NCBI RefSeq assembly: GCF_900156265.1
Contig: NZ_FTNE01000010.1
Location: 72,339 to 136,338 of the forward strand
DNA length: 64,000 nt
Direction: 5' to 3'
From: Acidiphilium rubrum
GTDB taxonomy: Bacteria; Pseudomonadota; Alphaproteobacteria; Acetobacterales; Acetobacteraceae
Part shown: one piece after another, positions 44,521 through 54,154 of the stretch
Position numbering within the stretch: the stretch's first letter is position 1
How the letters are laid out: each line of letters begins with the position of its first letter
The notes under the pieces: generated by a model
Databases searched by the model: none
Told to the model about the DNA's origin: nothing
The model's input: the letters and a program-made list of their open reading frames with translations, nothing else
Program-made: the position numbers and the translations under genes

Positions 44521-45585
44521 TCATTCGATCACGATGCGCGGCCCAGCCGTCCGCTCACCGCCCATCTGCGCCATCACGGCCTCGGCCACCGCCATGAACG
44601 CACGCGCCGCCTCGCTGCCCGGCGCGCTCACCGCAATCGGCGTGCCCGCGTCCGATGTTTCGCGGATCGCCGGCAGCAACGGCACCTCGCCCAGAAACGG
44701 CACACCGATCCGCGCCGCTTCCGCCCGCGCCCCGCCATGGCCGAAAATCTCGGTCCGCGTGCCGCAATTCGGGCAACAGAAAAAACTCATGTTCTCCACA
44801 ATGCCCAGCACCGGCACCCGCACCTGCTGGAACATCGAAACCCCGCGCCGCGCGTCGAGCAGCGCGATATCCTGCGGCGTCGAAACCACCACCGCCCCGG
44901 TCAGCTTCAACCGCTGCGCCAATGTAAGCTGAATATCCCCCGTGCCCGGCGGCAGATCGATCACCATGACATCGAGCGCCGGCCACTCCACCTGCGTCAT
45001 CAGCTGCATCAGCGCATTCAGCACCATCGGCCCGCGCCACACCATCGCGGTTTCCTCGGCCACCACATGCCCGATCGAAATCGCCTTCAGCCCCCACGCC
45101 TCCACCGGCACCAGCTTGCTGCCCACCATGTCGGGCTTGCCTTTGGTGCCCAACATGCGCGGCAACGACGGCCCATAAATATCTGCATCCAGCAGCCCGA
45201 CGCTCAGCCCCTTGGCCGCCAGCGACACCGCCAGATTGACCGCAACGGTCGATTTACCAACGCCGCCCTTGCCCGATGCCACGGCAATGATCGATTTCAC
45301 CTGGCTCAACAGCCCAGCTGCCGCCGGCTCGGCCGGCGCCGCCGCGCTGCGCGGCCCGGTCAGCATCACCGTCGCATTCCGCACGCCCTCCACCGCCGCA
45401 AGGCTCTGTTCCAGCGCCAGCCGCAGCGGCTCCAGCCGCGGTGCCTCCGCCCGCGTCACCGCCAGCGCCACCTGCACCAGCCCATCGCGCACCGCGACGC
45501 TGTCGATCATCGCCGGCGGCACCACGGCGCCGTCGGCGGCCCGAAATTGTCCGATCCGGGCGCGAATTGTGGCTTCATCAATCAT
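44521..45585 (-). CDS. Mrp/ApbC iron-sulfur cluster carrier ATPase
   Basis: 354 residues. A short DUF59-like N-terminal domain precedes the P-loop ATPase with the deviant Walker A SGKGGVGKSTVAVNL, DADIYGPSLPRML and VIDLPPGTGDIQLTL. The cluster-binding CPNC motif is in SFFCCPNCGTRTEIFG. It transfers Fe-S clusters to apo-proteins in the cytoplasm. Starts are crowded: the ATG chosen has GAGG nine bases upstream; ATGs three and five codons earlier are possible. Confidence 0.9.
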   Translation of the reverse strand: MIDEATIRARIGQFRAADGAVVPPAMIDSVAVRDGLVQVALAVTRAEAPRLEPLRLALEQSLAAVEGVRNATVMLTGPRSAAAPAEPAAAGLLSQVKSIIAVASGKGGVGKSTVAVNLAVSLAAKGLSVGLLDADIYGPSLPRMLGTKGKPDMVGSKLVPVEAWGLKAISIGHVVAEETAMVWRGPMVLNALMQLMTQVEWPALDVMVIDLPPGTGDIQLTLAQRLKLTGAVVVSTPQDIALLDARRGVSMFQQVRVPVLGIVENMSFFCCPNCGTRTEIFGHGGARAEAARIGVPFLGEVPLLPAIRETSDAGTPIAVSAPGSEAARAFMAVAEAVMAQMGGERTAGPRIVIE

Positions 45586-45705
45586 GTCAGACATCCTCAT
45601 CAATTCGCCGCGTTCTACGCTGGAATCGGTCCGACCGGAACCAGGGCGCACTCCGAAACGGCAGGGCGCTGTTTCGTGAACAAAACGGCGGGCTTGAACG
45701 GATAT

Positions 45706-46524
45706 TCACAAAAACCGGGTCTGAACCAGGCATGGCAACTGATTGCGCAGAAACGGCGCCGCCGTCACGAACTCATCGAGGCCCGGAGGCATCCCCCGTG
45801 GCATGCGGTAGGGCTGCATCACGATCGGGCCGATCGCCGCGCACCAGCGCCGCATGGTCGGCTCGATGTCATCACGCGCGATCCCCCAGGGCATGCCGGG
45901 CAGGCGATACGCCATGGTCTGGTGCAGCCCGCGCAATGTGAGCCGCGACAGCCAGGGCGGAATCGTGTCGAACATCAGGCCGGCCCCCGCCAACCCCGCC
46001 GCCATCGCGCCGAACAACCGGCCGACGGCTTCGGGCTCCAGATACATCAACAACCCCTGCGCCACGACAAACACCGGTCCGGTGGTATCGACGGCGGCGA
46101 TCCAGCCCGGATCGAGCGCATTCATCGCCAGATGACGAAACCGCTCGGTCGGCGGCAGAAACAATTCCCGCAGCCGGATCGCCTCAGGCAGATCGACCGA
46201 AAGCCAGCGCATCCGGCCATTATCGACCCGCCGCGACTGCGTTTCCAACCCTTCGCCCAGCGAAACCACGAGCCCGTCCGGATGAGCCTCGAGCCATTGC
46301 ACAACACAGCGATCGATTTGCGCGGCCCGGCCCGCGAGCGCCCCACCCGGCACACCGAAATGGCCGGGGAAATCATAATCCAACCCCTCCATGATCCGGA
46401 CACTGTCAGGATCGGCGAGCACCCTATCCGCCCGCCGGGCTTCCGTCGCCCGATGATACAGCGACCAGAGCATGGTCTCCGGCACATCATTCAGGCCCGG
46501 CGCATGCCTCGTTGCCGCGCTCAC
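45706..46524 (-). CDS. SAM-dependent methyltransferase of the LCM/TcmP-like type
   Basis: 272 residues matching the leucine-carboxyl-methyltransferase-like group: an N-terminal helix-rich cap, VVSLGEGLETQSRR as the SAM-binding motif I, RWLSVDLPEAIRLRELF as motif II with the acidic residue, and VFVVAQGLLMYLEPEAVGRLF. Some relatives O-methylate polyketides, but most have no known substrate. It starts with GTG and lies ten bases downstream of the phasin-like gene stop. Confidence 0.8.
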   Translation of the reverse strand: MSAATRHAPGLNDVPETMLWSLYHRATEARRADRVLADPDSVRIMEGLDYDFPGHFGVPGGALAGRAAQIDRCVVQWLEAHPDGLVVSLGEGLETQSRRVDNGRMRWLSVDLPEAIRLRELFLPPTERFRHLAMNALDPGWIAAVDTTGPVFVVAQGLLMYLEPEAVGRLFGAMAAGLAGAGLMFDTIPPWLSRLTLRGLHQTMAYRLPGMPWGIARDDIEPTMRRWCAAIGPIVMQPYRMPRGMPPGLDEFVTAAPFLRNQLPCLVQTRFL

Positions 46525-46534
46525 GATGCGTCTC

Positions 46535-47038
46535 TCACCGGCGCAGCCGCGCCGCGTTTTCGGTCGCGGTCCGATGAATCGGCGCCATCGCAGCCCCCTG
46601 CACCTCCAGCGAGCGCAGGCACATCGCCTCCGATTGCGCGGTCATCCGCCCGAACCACGAGATCGCGCCATCCGCCTGCGCCGCCATGAGCGCCGCCGGA
46701 GAACGGCTCGTCCAGATCGCCATCACGGTGTCGGCGGCATGGGTGGTCTCATCGGCCAGATACCGCGAAACCCTCTCGCCGATCCGCATGGAGCCAGTGA
46801 ACAGGACCGATCCTGAATCGGAAAACGCCTGGGTCTTTTCCGGCACCATCCGCGCGAATTCGTCGTGATCCGCGAGCACGGGATTGAGCATCGCAAACCA
46901 ACCGAGCGTCACCCGCCGGAACACGACCTCCGCGGCCGCGACGCTGAGTTGCCTCGTCTGCGCGGCGTTTTTTCCCGAGATCGATGCAAACGCGGTCAAT
47001 GCCGGTACACTGCCGATGCCAAGTGCGATATTTTTCAT
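46535..47038 (-). CDS. Phasin-like protein
   Basis: 167 residues, largely helical, without membrane segments. The pattern of short amphipathic helices (SVAAAEVVFRRVTLGWFAML, MMAAQADGAISWFGRMTAQS-like blocks) and length fit phasins, which coat polyhydroxyalkanoate granules. The match is by character rather than by a strict motif, so it may be another small helical protein. No polyhydroxyalkanoate synthase lies in the window. Confidence 0.5.
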   Translation of the reverse strand: MKNIALGIGSVPALTAFASISGKNAAQTRQLSVAAAEVVFRRVTLGWFAMLNPVLADHDEFARMVPEKTQAFSDSGSVLFTGSMRIGERVSRYLADETTHAADTVMAIWTSRSPAALMAAQADGAISWFGRMTAQSEAMCLRSLEVQGAAMAPIHRTATENAARLRR

Positions 47039-47209
47039 TTATCCAAGATCCATCAATATTATGTTGCGGTGCAATATATCTGAATGAACAGTCTAAATAC
47101 ACAATAAATACGTGGTCGTCGTATTAAATTCATAATATAATTGGATGTAATTCAAGGCCACTAATATCGGCAAATCGGCATCGGAAACCGATGCGCCCGG
47201 TGCCATGAG

Positions 47210-48154
47210 TCACCCCGGCGTCCCTGGCGAATGATTGTTCAGGGTACGCAATCCGGCTTGACGTTCCGCCTCGGCGTTCATCTCGGCACCGAGCAAGACG
47301 AGATAAATCGAGGACCATAGCCACGACAGAAACACCATCACGGCGCTCAGGGAGCCATAGATCCTGTTGTAATCACCAAAATTCGAGATATAGACATAAA
47401 TCATCAGCGTCCCGATGGCCCAGAGCGCCGAGGCCACGCCAGCACCCGGTGATGTCCATCGCCAGCGGGGTGCCGGGCGGTCCGGACCAAAATGATAGAG
47501 CAACGCCAGCAGTCCGGCCATGAATAAAAGCAGAGCCAGGCACCCGGCGATCAACATGATCCATCGAAGAACCGGATTGAGGCTCGCGTCGATTGCCACA
47601 ATGCTCATCGCGCCGACCAGCGTAAGCGCGACCACCCCACCGCCGACGAACCCCAGCGCGGTCAGGGTGAGCCGCATGACACCCCGCCGTTCGGTCTCGC
47701 CATAGGCTATATCCAGCGCCGCGATCATCCCGCCCATGCCGCGGCACGCCGTGTACACAGCGATGAAAATCCCCAGCAAGGCACCCAAACCAAGAGTGCG
47801 CGGATTTGTGGCAACGATCATGCGCAAGTGGTGATCGATCGTCGCTCGCGCCGAGGGCGCCAGCAACCCGGAAATTGCGTTGGCCTGCCGTTCGATCTGG
47901 TGGGGGTTGGCAAGCAATCCATAGACGGAAATGAGCGACGCAACGCCGGGTGCCAGCGCCATGATGACATAAAATGTCACCCCGCCGGCGACCAGGGCAA
48001 TATTTTTGGCATTGCTCCGTCGCCATGCAAGCAGCAGGATCGCCGTCCAACCTCGCGCCGAAATGTCCTGCGGCGAGGCGTGTCGGTCGCCGCGCTGGGT
48101 CGGGTCGCAGCCGGATCGCTCTGTCGCCATCGCCCGATGTCCCACGCCTTGCAT
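47210..48154 (-). CDS. YihY/virulence-factor BrkB family membrane protein
   Basis: 314 residues with about six membrane helices. Family stretches include KNIALVAGGVTFYVIMALAPGVASLISVYGL, TACRGMGGMIAALDIAYGETERRG and ISNFGDYNRIYGSLSAVMVFLSWLWSSIYLVLLGAEMNAE. The family was once called ribonuclease BN in error; its true role is unclear. No good Shine-Dalgarno is seen before the first ATG; Met9 is an alternative. Confidence 0.9.
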   Translation of the reverse strand: MQGVGHRAMATERSGCDPTQRGDRHASPQDISARGWTAILLLAWRRSNAKNIALVAGGVTFYVIMALAPGVASLISVYGLLANPHQIERQANAISGLLAPSARATIDHHLRMIVATNPRTLGLGALLGIFIAVYTACRGMGGMIAALDIAYGETERRGVMRLTLTALGFVGGGVVALTLVGAMSIVAIDASLNPVLRWIMLIAGCLALLLFMAGLLALLYHFGPDRPAPRWRWTSPGAGVASALWAIGTLMIYVYISNFGDYNRIYGSLSAVMVFLSWLWSSIYLVLLGAEMNAEAERQAGLRTLNNHSPGTPG

Positions 48155-48401
48155 AGTAGCGCGTTATGCGTTCAGCTTAACGCTCCAGCTCTATATTTTG
48201 TCAGTCGATCTCAAGCGATTAGATTGCCGCTGGCGCGTCAACTTAATCGCATTTTGCTCTAGACGACCAAGCCGGAGCACCGATAGACTCGGAGATTACG
48301 TACGGCCCCCCGCCGCACCGTAAGGCACCCAAATCGGAGCGACCGGCGCTCAATCTGAAAATATCCTGGTATTCTTCGCAAACGCGGAGTGGTTCTGGCC
48401 A

Positions 48402-50438
48402 TCACGCGGGTCGCCGCCCGATCGCCTCCCGCAACGCCGCCGCGTCATGCACTGGCAAGCTGCAAACCTGCCCCCGACACACGAACGCCGCCGGCGCGCC
48501 GCTGGTCTTGCCATGCGCCGGATGGTCGATCGGCAAATCCGCTGAGGTGCCCACCGGCACAATCACCACCGCCGGATCAAACCCTGCGCGCGCCGCCTGG
48601 TGCAACGCGCCGAACCGCGCATCATCCCGCGCACCGGTCAGCACCACCACAATCGCCTCCTCCAGTAGCGCCGCCGCCGCCAGAATCGTCGGATACGCCG
48701 GCAGATTACGCCGCTCGCCGGCATGCGCACTGATCAGCGCCGCCGCGGCATCGCGATAGCCGGGTTTGCCGGTCAGGTGATACAGCCGCGCATAAGCCTC
48801 CGCCATCAGCCCCGCGCCGGCCGGCGTCGCGTTGTCGGTCGCGGCCCGCGGCCGCATACCGCCCGGCAGATCCACCGCATCGTCCGCACTGGCGTAAAAC
48901 CCGCCGGCGCCATCGCCGAAATGATCTGCCGTCAGCGCAATCAGCCGCTCCGCCCGCGCCAGATACAAGCCATCGCCGGTCGCCTCATAAAGCCCGATCA
49001 TTGCCCGCAGCATCCCGGCCTGGTCATCGAGCAACCCCGCCGCCGAAACCGCGCCGCGCCGATACGCATGATCGAACCGACCATCCGGCCGGCCCAGCAA
49101 CGCCACCACCGCCCCGAACACCCGCACCGCCAGCGCCAGCCACTCATCCCGGCCGAACACAGCGCTCGCATGAACCAAAGCGGCGATTGTCAGCCCGTTC
49201 CAATCGGCCAGAATCTTGTCATCCCACCCCGGCCGTACCCGCTGGTCACGGGCCACAAGCAACCGGTCCCGCAACACTGCCAGGTCCCGCTCAATCGCCG
49301 CGTCCTCCGGATGTGTCGCCCGGGTCAGAATGATACGCCCCTCCCAATTCCCCGCCGCAGGGCAGGGGTAATGGTCGGTGAAACGCGCGAAATCATCGCC
49401 CAGCACCGAGGCAATCTCATCGCGCGTCCACACATAGAACTTACCCTCCACCCCCTCGGAATCGGCGTCCTCGGATGCAGCGAACGCCATCGCGCCATCC
49501 GGCGCCGCATCGTGGCGGGCGAACATGTCGCGGGTCAGCCACGTCACGATCTCAGCCGCCCGCGCCGCCAGCAACAAATCAGGCTCGGCAGCCTGCGCGA
49601 ACGCAAGTAAATCAAGGATCTGCGCATTGTCGTACAGCATCTTTTCGAAATGCGGCACCAGCCAGGCCTCATCCGTCGCATAGCGCGCGAACCCGCCGCC
49701 GACATGATCGTAAATGCCGCCCTGCGCCATCCGCGCCAGCATCAACGCCACCGCCGCACCCGCCTCATGCCGGCCGGTGCGGGCATATTCGCTCCATAAA
49801 AACCGAAAAATCGGCGGATTCGGAAATTTCGGCGCACCCCTCAACCCGCCATCCTCCCAATCCACCATAGCGACGAACCGCTCCGCGACATGATCCAAGT
49901 CGGCCGGTGCCACCCGCCCACCCGCCGCCGGCTCCGCCTGATGCGCCACCCGCCGCAGCAACGCCGCACCGCTGACAAGCAACTTCTCCCGATCCTTGTC
50001 CCACGCCTCCGCCACCCCCGCCAACACCTGCCGAAACGAGGGCCGGCCCCAACGCGGCTCCGGTGGAAAATACGTCCCGCCGAAAATCGGCGCGCCATCC
50101 GGCGTCAGAATCATCGTCAGCGGCCAGCCACCCTGCTCGCCCATCGCCTGCAACGCACCCATATAAATACTGTCGATGTCCGGCCGCTCCTCGCGGTCGA
50201 TCTTGATGTTGATATACCGCTCGTTCATCAAAGCCGCCGTCTCGATATTCTCGAAACTCTCATGCGCCATCACATGACACCAATGACAGGCCGCATACCC
50301 GATCGACAACAGAATCGGCTTGCCCTCCTCACGCGCCCGCGCCAACGTCGCCGGCAACCACATCTGCCAATGCACCGGATTGTCGGCATGTTGCAGTAAG
50401 TAAGGCGACGAAGCAGCGGCAAGCGTATTGCTGGTCAT
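48402..50438 (-). CDS. YyaL/SPATA20-type thioredoxin-domain protein
   Basis: 678 residues: an N-terminal thioredoxin-like DUF255 domain with PYLLQHADNPVHW, GYAACHWCHVMAHESFE and KIDREERPDIDSIYMGALQAM, then an alpha/alpha-barrel resembling N-acylglucosamine epimerases (GGIYDHVGGGFARYATDEAWLVPHFEKMLYDN). The redox motif is CHWC. The family is widespread from bacteria to man but without an agreed function. The start chosen gives the conserved N-terminus; a longer reading would run into palindromic repeat copy 5. Confidence 0.9.
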   Translation of the reverse strand: MTSNTLAAASSPYLLQHADNPVHWQMWLPATLARAREEGKPILLSIGYAACHWCHVMAHESFENIETAALMNERYINIKIDREERPDIDSIYMGALQAMGEQGGWPLTMILTPDGAPIFGGTYFPPEPRWGRPSFRQVLAGVAEAWDKDREKLLVSGAALLRRVAHQAEPAAGGRVAPADLDHVAERFVAMVDWEDGGLRGAPKFPNPPIFRFLWSEYARTGRHEAGAAVALMLARMAQGGIYDHVGGGFARYATDEAWLVPHFEKMLYDNAQILDLLAFAQAAEPDLLLAARAAEIVTWLTRDMFARHDAAPDGAMAFAASEDADSEGVEGKFYVWTRDEIASVLGDDFARFTDHYPCPAAGNWEGRIILTRATHPEDAAIERDLAVLRDRLLVARDQRVRPGWDDKILADWNGLTIAALVHASAVFGRDEWLALAVRVFGAVVALLGRPDGRFDHAYRRGAVSAAGLLDDQAGMLRAMIGLYEATGDGLYLARAERLIALTADHFGDGAGGFYASADDAVDLPGGMRPRAATDNATPAGAGLMAEAYARLYHLTGKPGYRDAAAALISAHAGERRNLPAYPTILAAAALLEEAIVVVLTGARDDARFGALHQAARAGFDPAVVIVPVGTSADLPIDHPAHGKTSGAPAAFVCRGQVCSLPVHDAAALREAIGRRPA

Positions 50439-50492
50439 GTGTCCACGGACTTTCCGATGTTGGATGGTATCTGGTAGGGTACGGTTGTGTTG

Positions 50493-50716
50493 GGGATGGT
50501 AAGCAAGCAAGGCGGGGGGCTTTGCCCCCTCGACCCCCACTAAGGGCGGAGCCCTTAGAACCCGCTAGTTTTAGGCAAGGGGAGGGCGCTGCCTCGGATT
50601 TTCCGTCGATCTGGCTTGGACAGCCCTCCCCTTGCCTAAAACTAATGGATTTTAAAGGCTCCGCCTTTAACGGGGTCCAGGGGCAGAGCCCCTGGCCTTG
50701 CTTGCTTACCGTCCTC
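50493..50716. repeat. Complex palindromic repeat, copy 5
   Basis: Arm type 2 left, type 1 right, central loop in plus orientation and ending GGACAG rather than GGGTCG. Outer arms GGTAAGCAAGCAAGG and CCTTGCTTGCTTACC are exact mirrors, with a weaker extension. It lies between the divergent yyaL-like and ferredoxin genes, where it cannot be a simple terminator for either. Confidence 0.9.
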
Positions 50717-50768
50717 ACCACGTCCGACCCCTAATAGATAGCAGCCAACACCGAAAGCGCGAGTGCAC

Positions 50769-51122
50769 ATGATGACCGATGACGCGATCCAGCCGGCTTA
50801 TTTTAGTCACCATGTGTTTGTGTGTGGCAACCATCGTCCGCCGGGTCATCCGCGGGGATCGTGTGGCGAGAAGGGTTCGGAGAAGCTGCGCGATTACATG
50901 AAGGTGCGGGCGAAGGAGTTGGGTTTGGCGGGGGTTCGGATCAATGCGGCGGGGTGTCTCGACCGTTGCGAGCATGGTCCGGTGCTGGTGATTTATCCGC
51001 GTGGCACCTGGTATCGTGTGGCGGACACGGTGGCGGTGGACCGTGTGTTGACCGAGGATATTCGTGATGGAAGGCCGATTCCCGAATTGATGTTGCCGGC
51101 CGAGGTGGCGCCGGCGAAATGA
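50769..51122 (+). CDS. Thioredoxin-like [2Fe-2S] ferredoxin
   Basis: About 117 residues. The cysteine spacing VFVCGNHRPPGHPRGSCGEKG and AAGCLDRCEHGPVLVIYP is that of the thioredoxin-like [2Fe-2S] ferredoxins (Shethna/NuoE-like group), with a four-cysteine cluster site. Two adjacent ATGs are possible. Its stop overlaps the mnmE start by four bases. Small electron-transfer role; the partner is unknown. Confidence 0.88.
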   Translation: MMTDDAIQPAYFSHHVFVCGNHRPPGHPRGSCGEKGSEKLRDYMKVRAKELGLAGVRINAAGCLDRCEHGPVLVIYPRGTWYRVADTVAVDRVLTEDIRDGRPIPELMLPAEVAPAK

Positions 51123-52408
51123 CCGATGTGATTTTCGCGACCGCCAGTGGTGTTGGTGGTGCGATCGCGGTGGTGCGGCTGAGTGGTGCAGGGATTGATC
51201 CGATCGTGCGGGCGCTGAGCGGTACGTTGCCGGCGCCGCGCCGGGCGAGCGTGCGCCGCTTTCACGATGGTGAGGGCCGACTGATCGATCAGGGACTGCT
51301 CATCCGGTTTCCTGGGCCCGCGAGTGTCACCGGCGAGGATTATGCGGAGTTGCACACGCACGGCGGCCGTGCGGTCGCTGCGGTTCTGACCGCGACGTTG
51401 ATCGCGCTGGGCGCGCGACCGGCGGAACCGGGTGAGTTTTCACGGCGCGCGTTCGGCAACGGCAAGCTTGATCTGTTGCAGGCGGAAGGTATCGCCGATC
51501 TGATCGGTGCGGAGACCGAGGCGCAGCGGGTTCTGGCGCTCGATCAGGCCGGTGGTGCGATGAGTGAGGCGATCGGTGCCTGGCGGGGGCGATTGGTCGG
51601 GTTGATGGCGCGGCAAGCGGCGCTGATCGATTTCGCGGATGAGGATCTGCCGCCAGATGTCGAAGCGGCGATGTTGGCGGATATCGATGCGTTGCACCTT
51701 GATGTCATGGCCGCGATCGGCGCGGGTGTGGCGGCCGAGCGGTTGCGCGAGGGGGTCGATATCGTCGTGCTTGGCGCGCCGAACGCGGGGAAATCGACGC
51801 TGGTGAATGTGCTGGCGGGCGAGGATGTGGCGATCGTTTCCGATACGCCGGGCACCACGCGTGATGCGATCGGGGTGCGGCTGGACCTTGGCGGTGTGCC
51901 GGTACGGCTGGTCGACACGGCCGGCCTGCGCGAGGCGGCGGATGCGATCGAGGCGGAGGGCATCCGCCGGGCGGAGGCGCATGCGCGGCGGGCGGATTTT
52001 CTGATCCTGTGCGCAGCGGCGCCCGATTTCGTGGTGCCGGCGGCGCCAGCGGGCGTGCCGGCGTTGATCGTCGCGACCAAGGCCGATCTGGCTGGTGCGT
52101 GTCCCGCCGGAGCCTTGGCGGTGAGCGCGCAAACCGGGGCAGGGGTGGCGGCGCTGGTTGCCGCGCTGACTGAGCATGTGGCCGCGCTGGTGGCGCGCGG
52201 CGCTGGCCCTGCATTGCCGCGACCACGCCAGATCGCCTGCCTGCGCGACATGGCGGCGGCGCTGGAGCGGGCGATGGCGGTTGCCGAACCCGAGTTGCGT
52301 GCGGCCGATTTGCAGGCGGCCGCCAATGCGCTGGCCAGGCTAGTCGGGGTAATCGGGGTCGAGGATGTGCTGGATCAGGTGTTTTCCAGCTTCTGCATCG
52401 GCAAATGA
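51119..52408 (+). CDS. mnmE: tRNA modification GTPase MnmE
   Basis: 429 residues; with MnmG it installs the carboxymethylaminomethyl group on U34 of tRNAs using a folate one-carbon unit. IFATASGVGGAIAVVRLSG begins the folate domain, the G domain has GAPNAGKST (G1), DTPGTTRD (G2) and DTAG (G3), and the protein ends with the catalytic FCIGK. The ATG overlaps the ferredoxin stop. Confidence 0.96.
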   Translation: MTDVIFATASGVGGAIAVVRLSGAGIDPIVRALSGTLPAPRRASVRRFHDGEGRLIDQGLLIRFPGPASVTGEDYAELHTHGGRAVAAVLTATLIALGARPAEPGEFSRRAFGNGKLDLLQAEGIADLIGAETEAQRVLALDQAGGAMSEAIGAWRGRLVGLMARQAALIDFADEDLPPDVEAAMLADIDALHLDVMAAIGAGVAAERLREGVDIVVLGAPNAGKSTLVNVLAGEDVAIVSDTPGTTRDAIGVRLDLGGVPVRLVDTAGLREAADAIEAEGIRRAEAHARRADFLILCAAAPDFVVPAAPAGVPALIVATKADLAGACPAGALAVSAQTGAGVAALVAALTEHVAALVARGAGPALPRPRQIACLRDMAAALERAMAVAEPELRAADLQAAANALARLVGVIGVEDVLDQVFSSFCIGK

Positions 52409-52423
52409 TGCTATAGGGCCGGC

Positions 52424-54154
52424 ATGAGCGTGAATCATATGAATTTCGATGTTGTGGTGATCGGTGGCGGGCATGCGGGCTGCGAGGCAGCGGCGGCTTC
52501 GGCGCGCGTCGGGGCGCGGACGGCGCTGCTGACGCATCGGGCCGATCGAATCGGCGAGATGTCGTGCAACCCGGCGATCGGCGGCATCGGCAAGGGGCAT
52601 CTGGTCCGTGAGATCGATGCGTTGGACGGGTTGATGGGCCGCGCGGCGGATGCTGCCTGCATTCATTTCAAGATGCTCAACCGCACCAAGGGACCGGCCG
52701 TTTGGGGGCCGCGCGCGCAGGCGGATCGGGCGCTGTACCGCGCGGCGATGCAGGGCATGATCGCGGCGCAGGATGATCTGACCGTGCTGGAAGGTGAAGC
52801 GGCTGATCTCGAAATCGGGCCGGATGGCGCGTTGCGCGCGGTGATCACGGGTTCGGGCCAGCGGCTTGCGTGTCGTGCCGCGGTGCTGACGGCGGGGACG
52901 TTTTTGCGCGGTATGCTGCATTTCGGCGAGCGGACCGAGGCGGGTGGCCGGGTCGGCGATGCCGCATCGAACGCGCTGGCGGCGCGGCTGCTGGCCCTCG
53001 GCCTGCCGCTCGGACGGTTGAAAACCGGCACGCCGGCGCGGCTGGATCGGGGTTCCATCGACTGGGATGGTCTGCCGGAGGATCAGGGCGAGGTGGCGCC
53101 GGTGCCGTTCAGCCTGATGACGCGCGCCGTAACCAATCCGCAGATTTCCTGCCGGATCAGCGAAACCACGGCGGCGACCCACGCGATTATTACCGCCAAC
53201 CTGCACCGCTCGGCGGTGTATGGCGGTCGAACCGAAGGGGTCGGGCCGCGCTACTGTCCATCGATCGAGGACAAGGTGGTGCGGTTCGCCGATAAATCGC
53301 GCCACCAGGTTTTTCTGGAGCCCGAGGGGCTTGATGACGCCACGGTGTATCCGAACGGCATTTCCACCAGCCTGTCGGTCGAGGTGCAGGAGGCGTTCAT
53401 TCACACCATGCCGGGCCTGGAGCGGGCGGTGCTGTTGCGGGCGGGTTATGCGGTGGAATATGACTACGTCGATCCGCGCGCGCTCGATCATGCGCTGGCG
53501 GTGCGCGCGCTGCCGGGGTTGTATCTGGCCGGGCAGATCAATGGCACGACGGGGTATGAAGAGGCTGGGGCACAGGGGATTCTGGCCGGTATCAACGCCG
53601 CGCGGCGGGCCGGCGGCCTGGTTGCGGTGACCGTGGGGCGGGCGGAAGGGTATATCGGCGTGATGATCGATGATCTGGTGACGCGGGGCGTGACCGAGCC
53701 ATACCGGATGTTCACGTCACGCGCGGAGCATCGGTTGAGTTTGCGAGCGGATAACGCGGATTTGCGGCTGACGCCGTTGGGGGTTGGCTGGGGGTGCGTC
53801 GGGACCGCGCGGCAGGCGGCGTTTGCGGGGCTGCGGGCCGCGGTCGATCGGACGCGGCGTGGCGAAGCGGCAGGGGCCGCGGCGGTGGGGATTGTTGCGG
53901 CGGATCGGCTGTATGCCGGCTATCTGGATCGGCAGGCCGGCGAGATTCGGGCGCGAGCGAAGGATGAAGCGGTGAGTATCCCGCCGGCGTTCGATTATCG
54001 GTCGGTCGGCGGGTTGTCGGCCGAATTGGTTGGGCGATTGGAGCGGGTGCGGCCGGCGTCGCTGGGCGCGGCGGGACGGCTGGAAGGCATGACGCCAGCG
54101 GCGATGGGGGCGATTTTCGCGGCGCTCCGCAAATCGCCTGCGCTGGCAGCTTGA
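52424..54154 (+). CDS. mnmG: tRNA uridine-5-carboxymethylaminomethyl modification enzyme MnmG
   Basis: 576 residues, FAD-binding: [22 protein letters not shown] and the family signature [43 protein letters not shown] and [19 protein letters not shown] are also diagnostic. At 576 residues it is about 40-50 shorter than most homologues, the loss being in the C-terminal helical domain, which binds MnmE and tRNA. The start is 15 bases after mnmE. Confidence 0.95.
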   Translation: MSVNHMNFDVVVIGGGHAGCEAAAASARVGARTALLTHRADRIGEMSCNPAIGGIGKGHLVREIDALDGLMGRAADAACIHFKMLNRTKGPAVWGPRAQADRALYRAAMQGMIAAQDDLTVLEGEAADLEIGPDGALRAVITGSGQRLACRAAVLTAGTFLRGMLHFGERTEAGGRVGDAASNALAARLLALGLPLGRLKTGTPARLDRGSIDWDGLPEDQGEVAPVPFSLMTRAVTNPQISCRISETTAATHAIITANLHRSAVYGGRTEGVGPRYCPSIEDKVVRFADKSRHQVFLEPEGLDDATVYPNGISTSLSVEVQEAFIHTMPGLERAVLLRAGYAVEYDYVDPRALDHALAVRALPGLYLAGQINGTTGYEEAGAQGILAGINAARRAGGLVAVTVGRAEGYIGVMIDDLVTRGVTEPYRMFTSRAEHRLSLRADNADLRLTPLGVGWGCVGTARQAAFAGLRAAVDRTRRGEAAGAAAVGIVAADRLYAGYLDRQAGEIRARAKDEAVSIPPAFDYRSVGGLSAELVGRLERVRPASLGAAGRLEGMTPAAMGAIFAALRKSPALAA

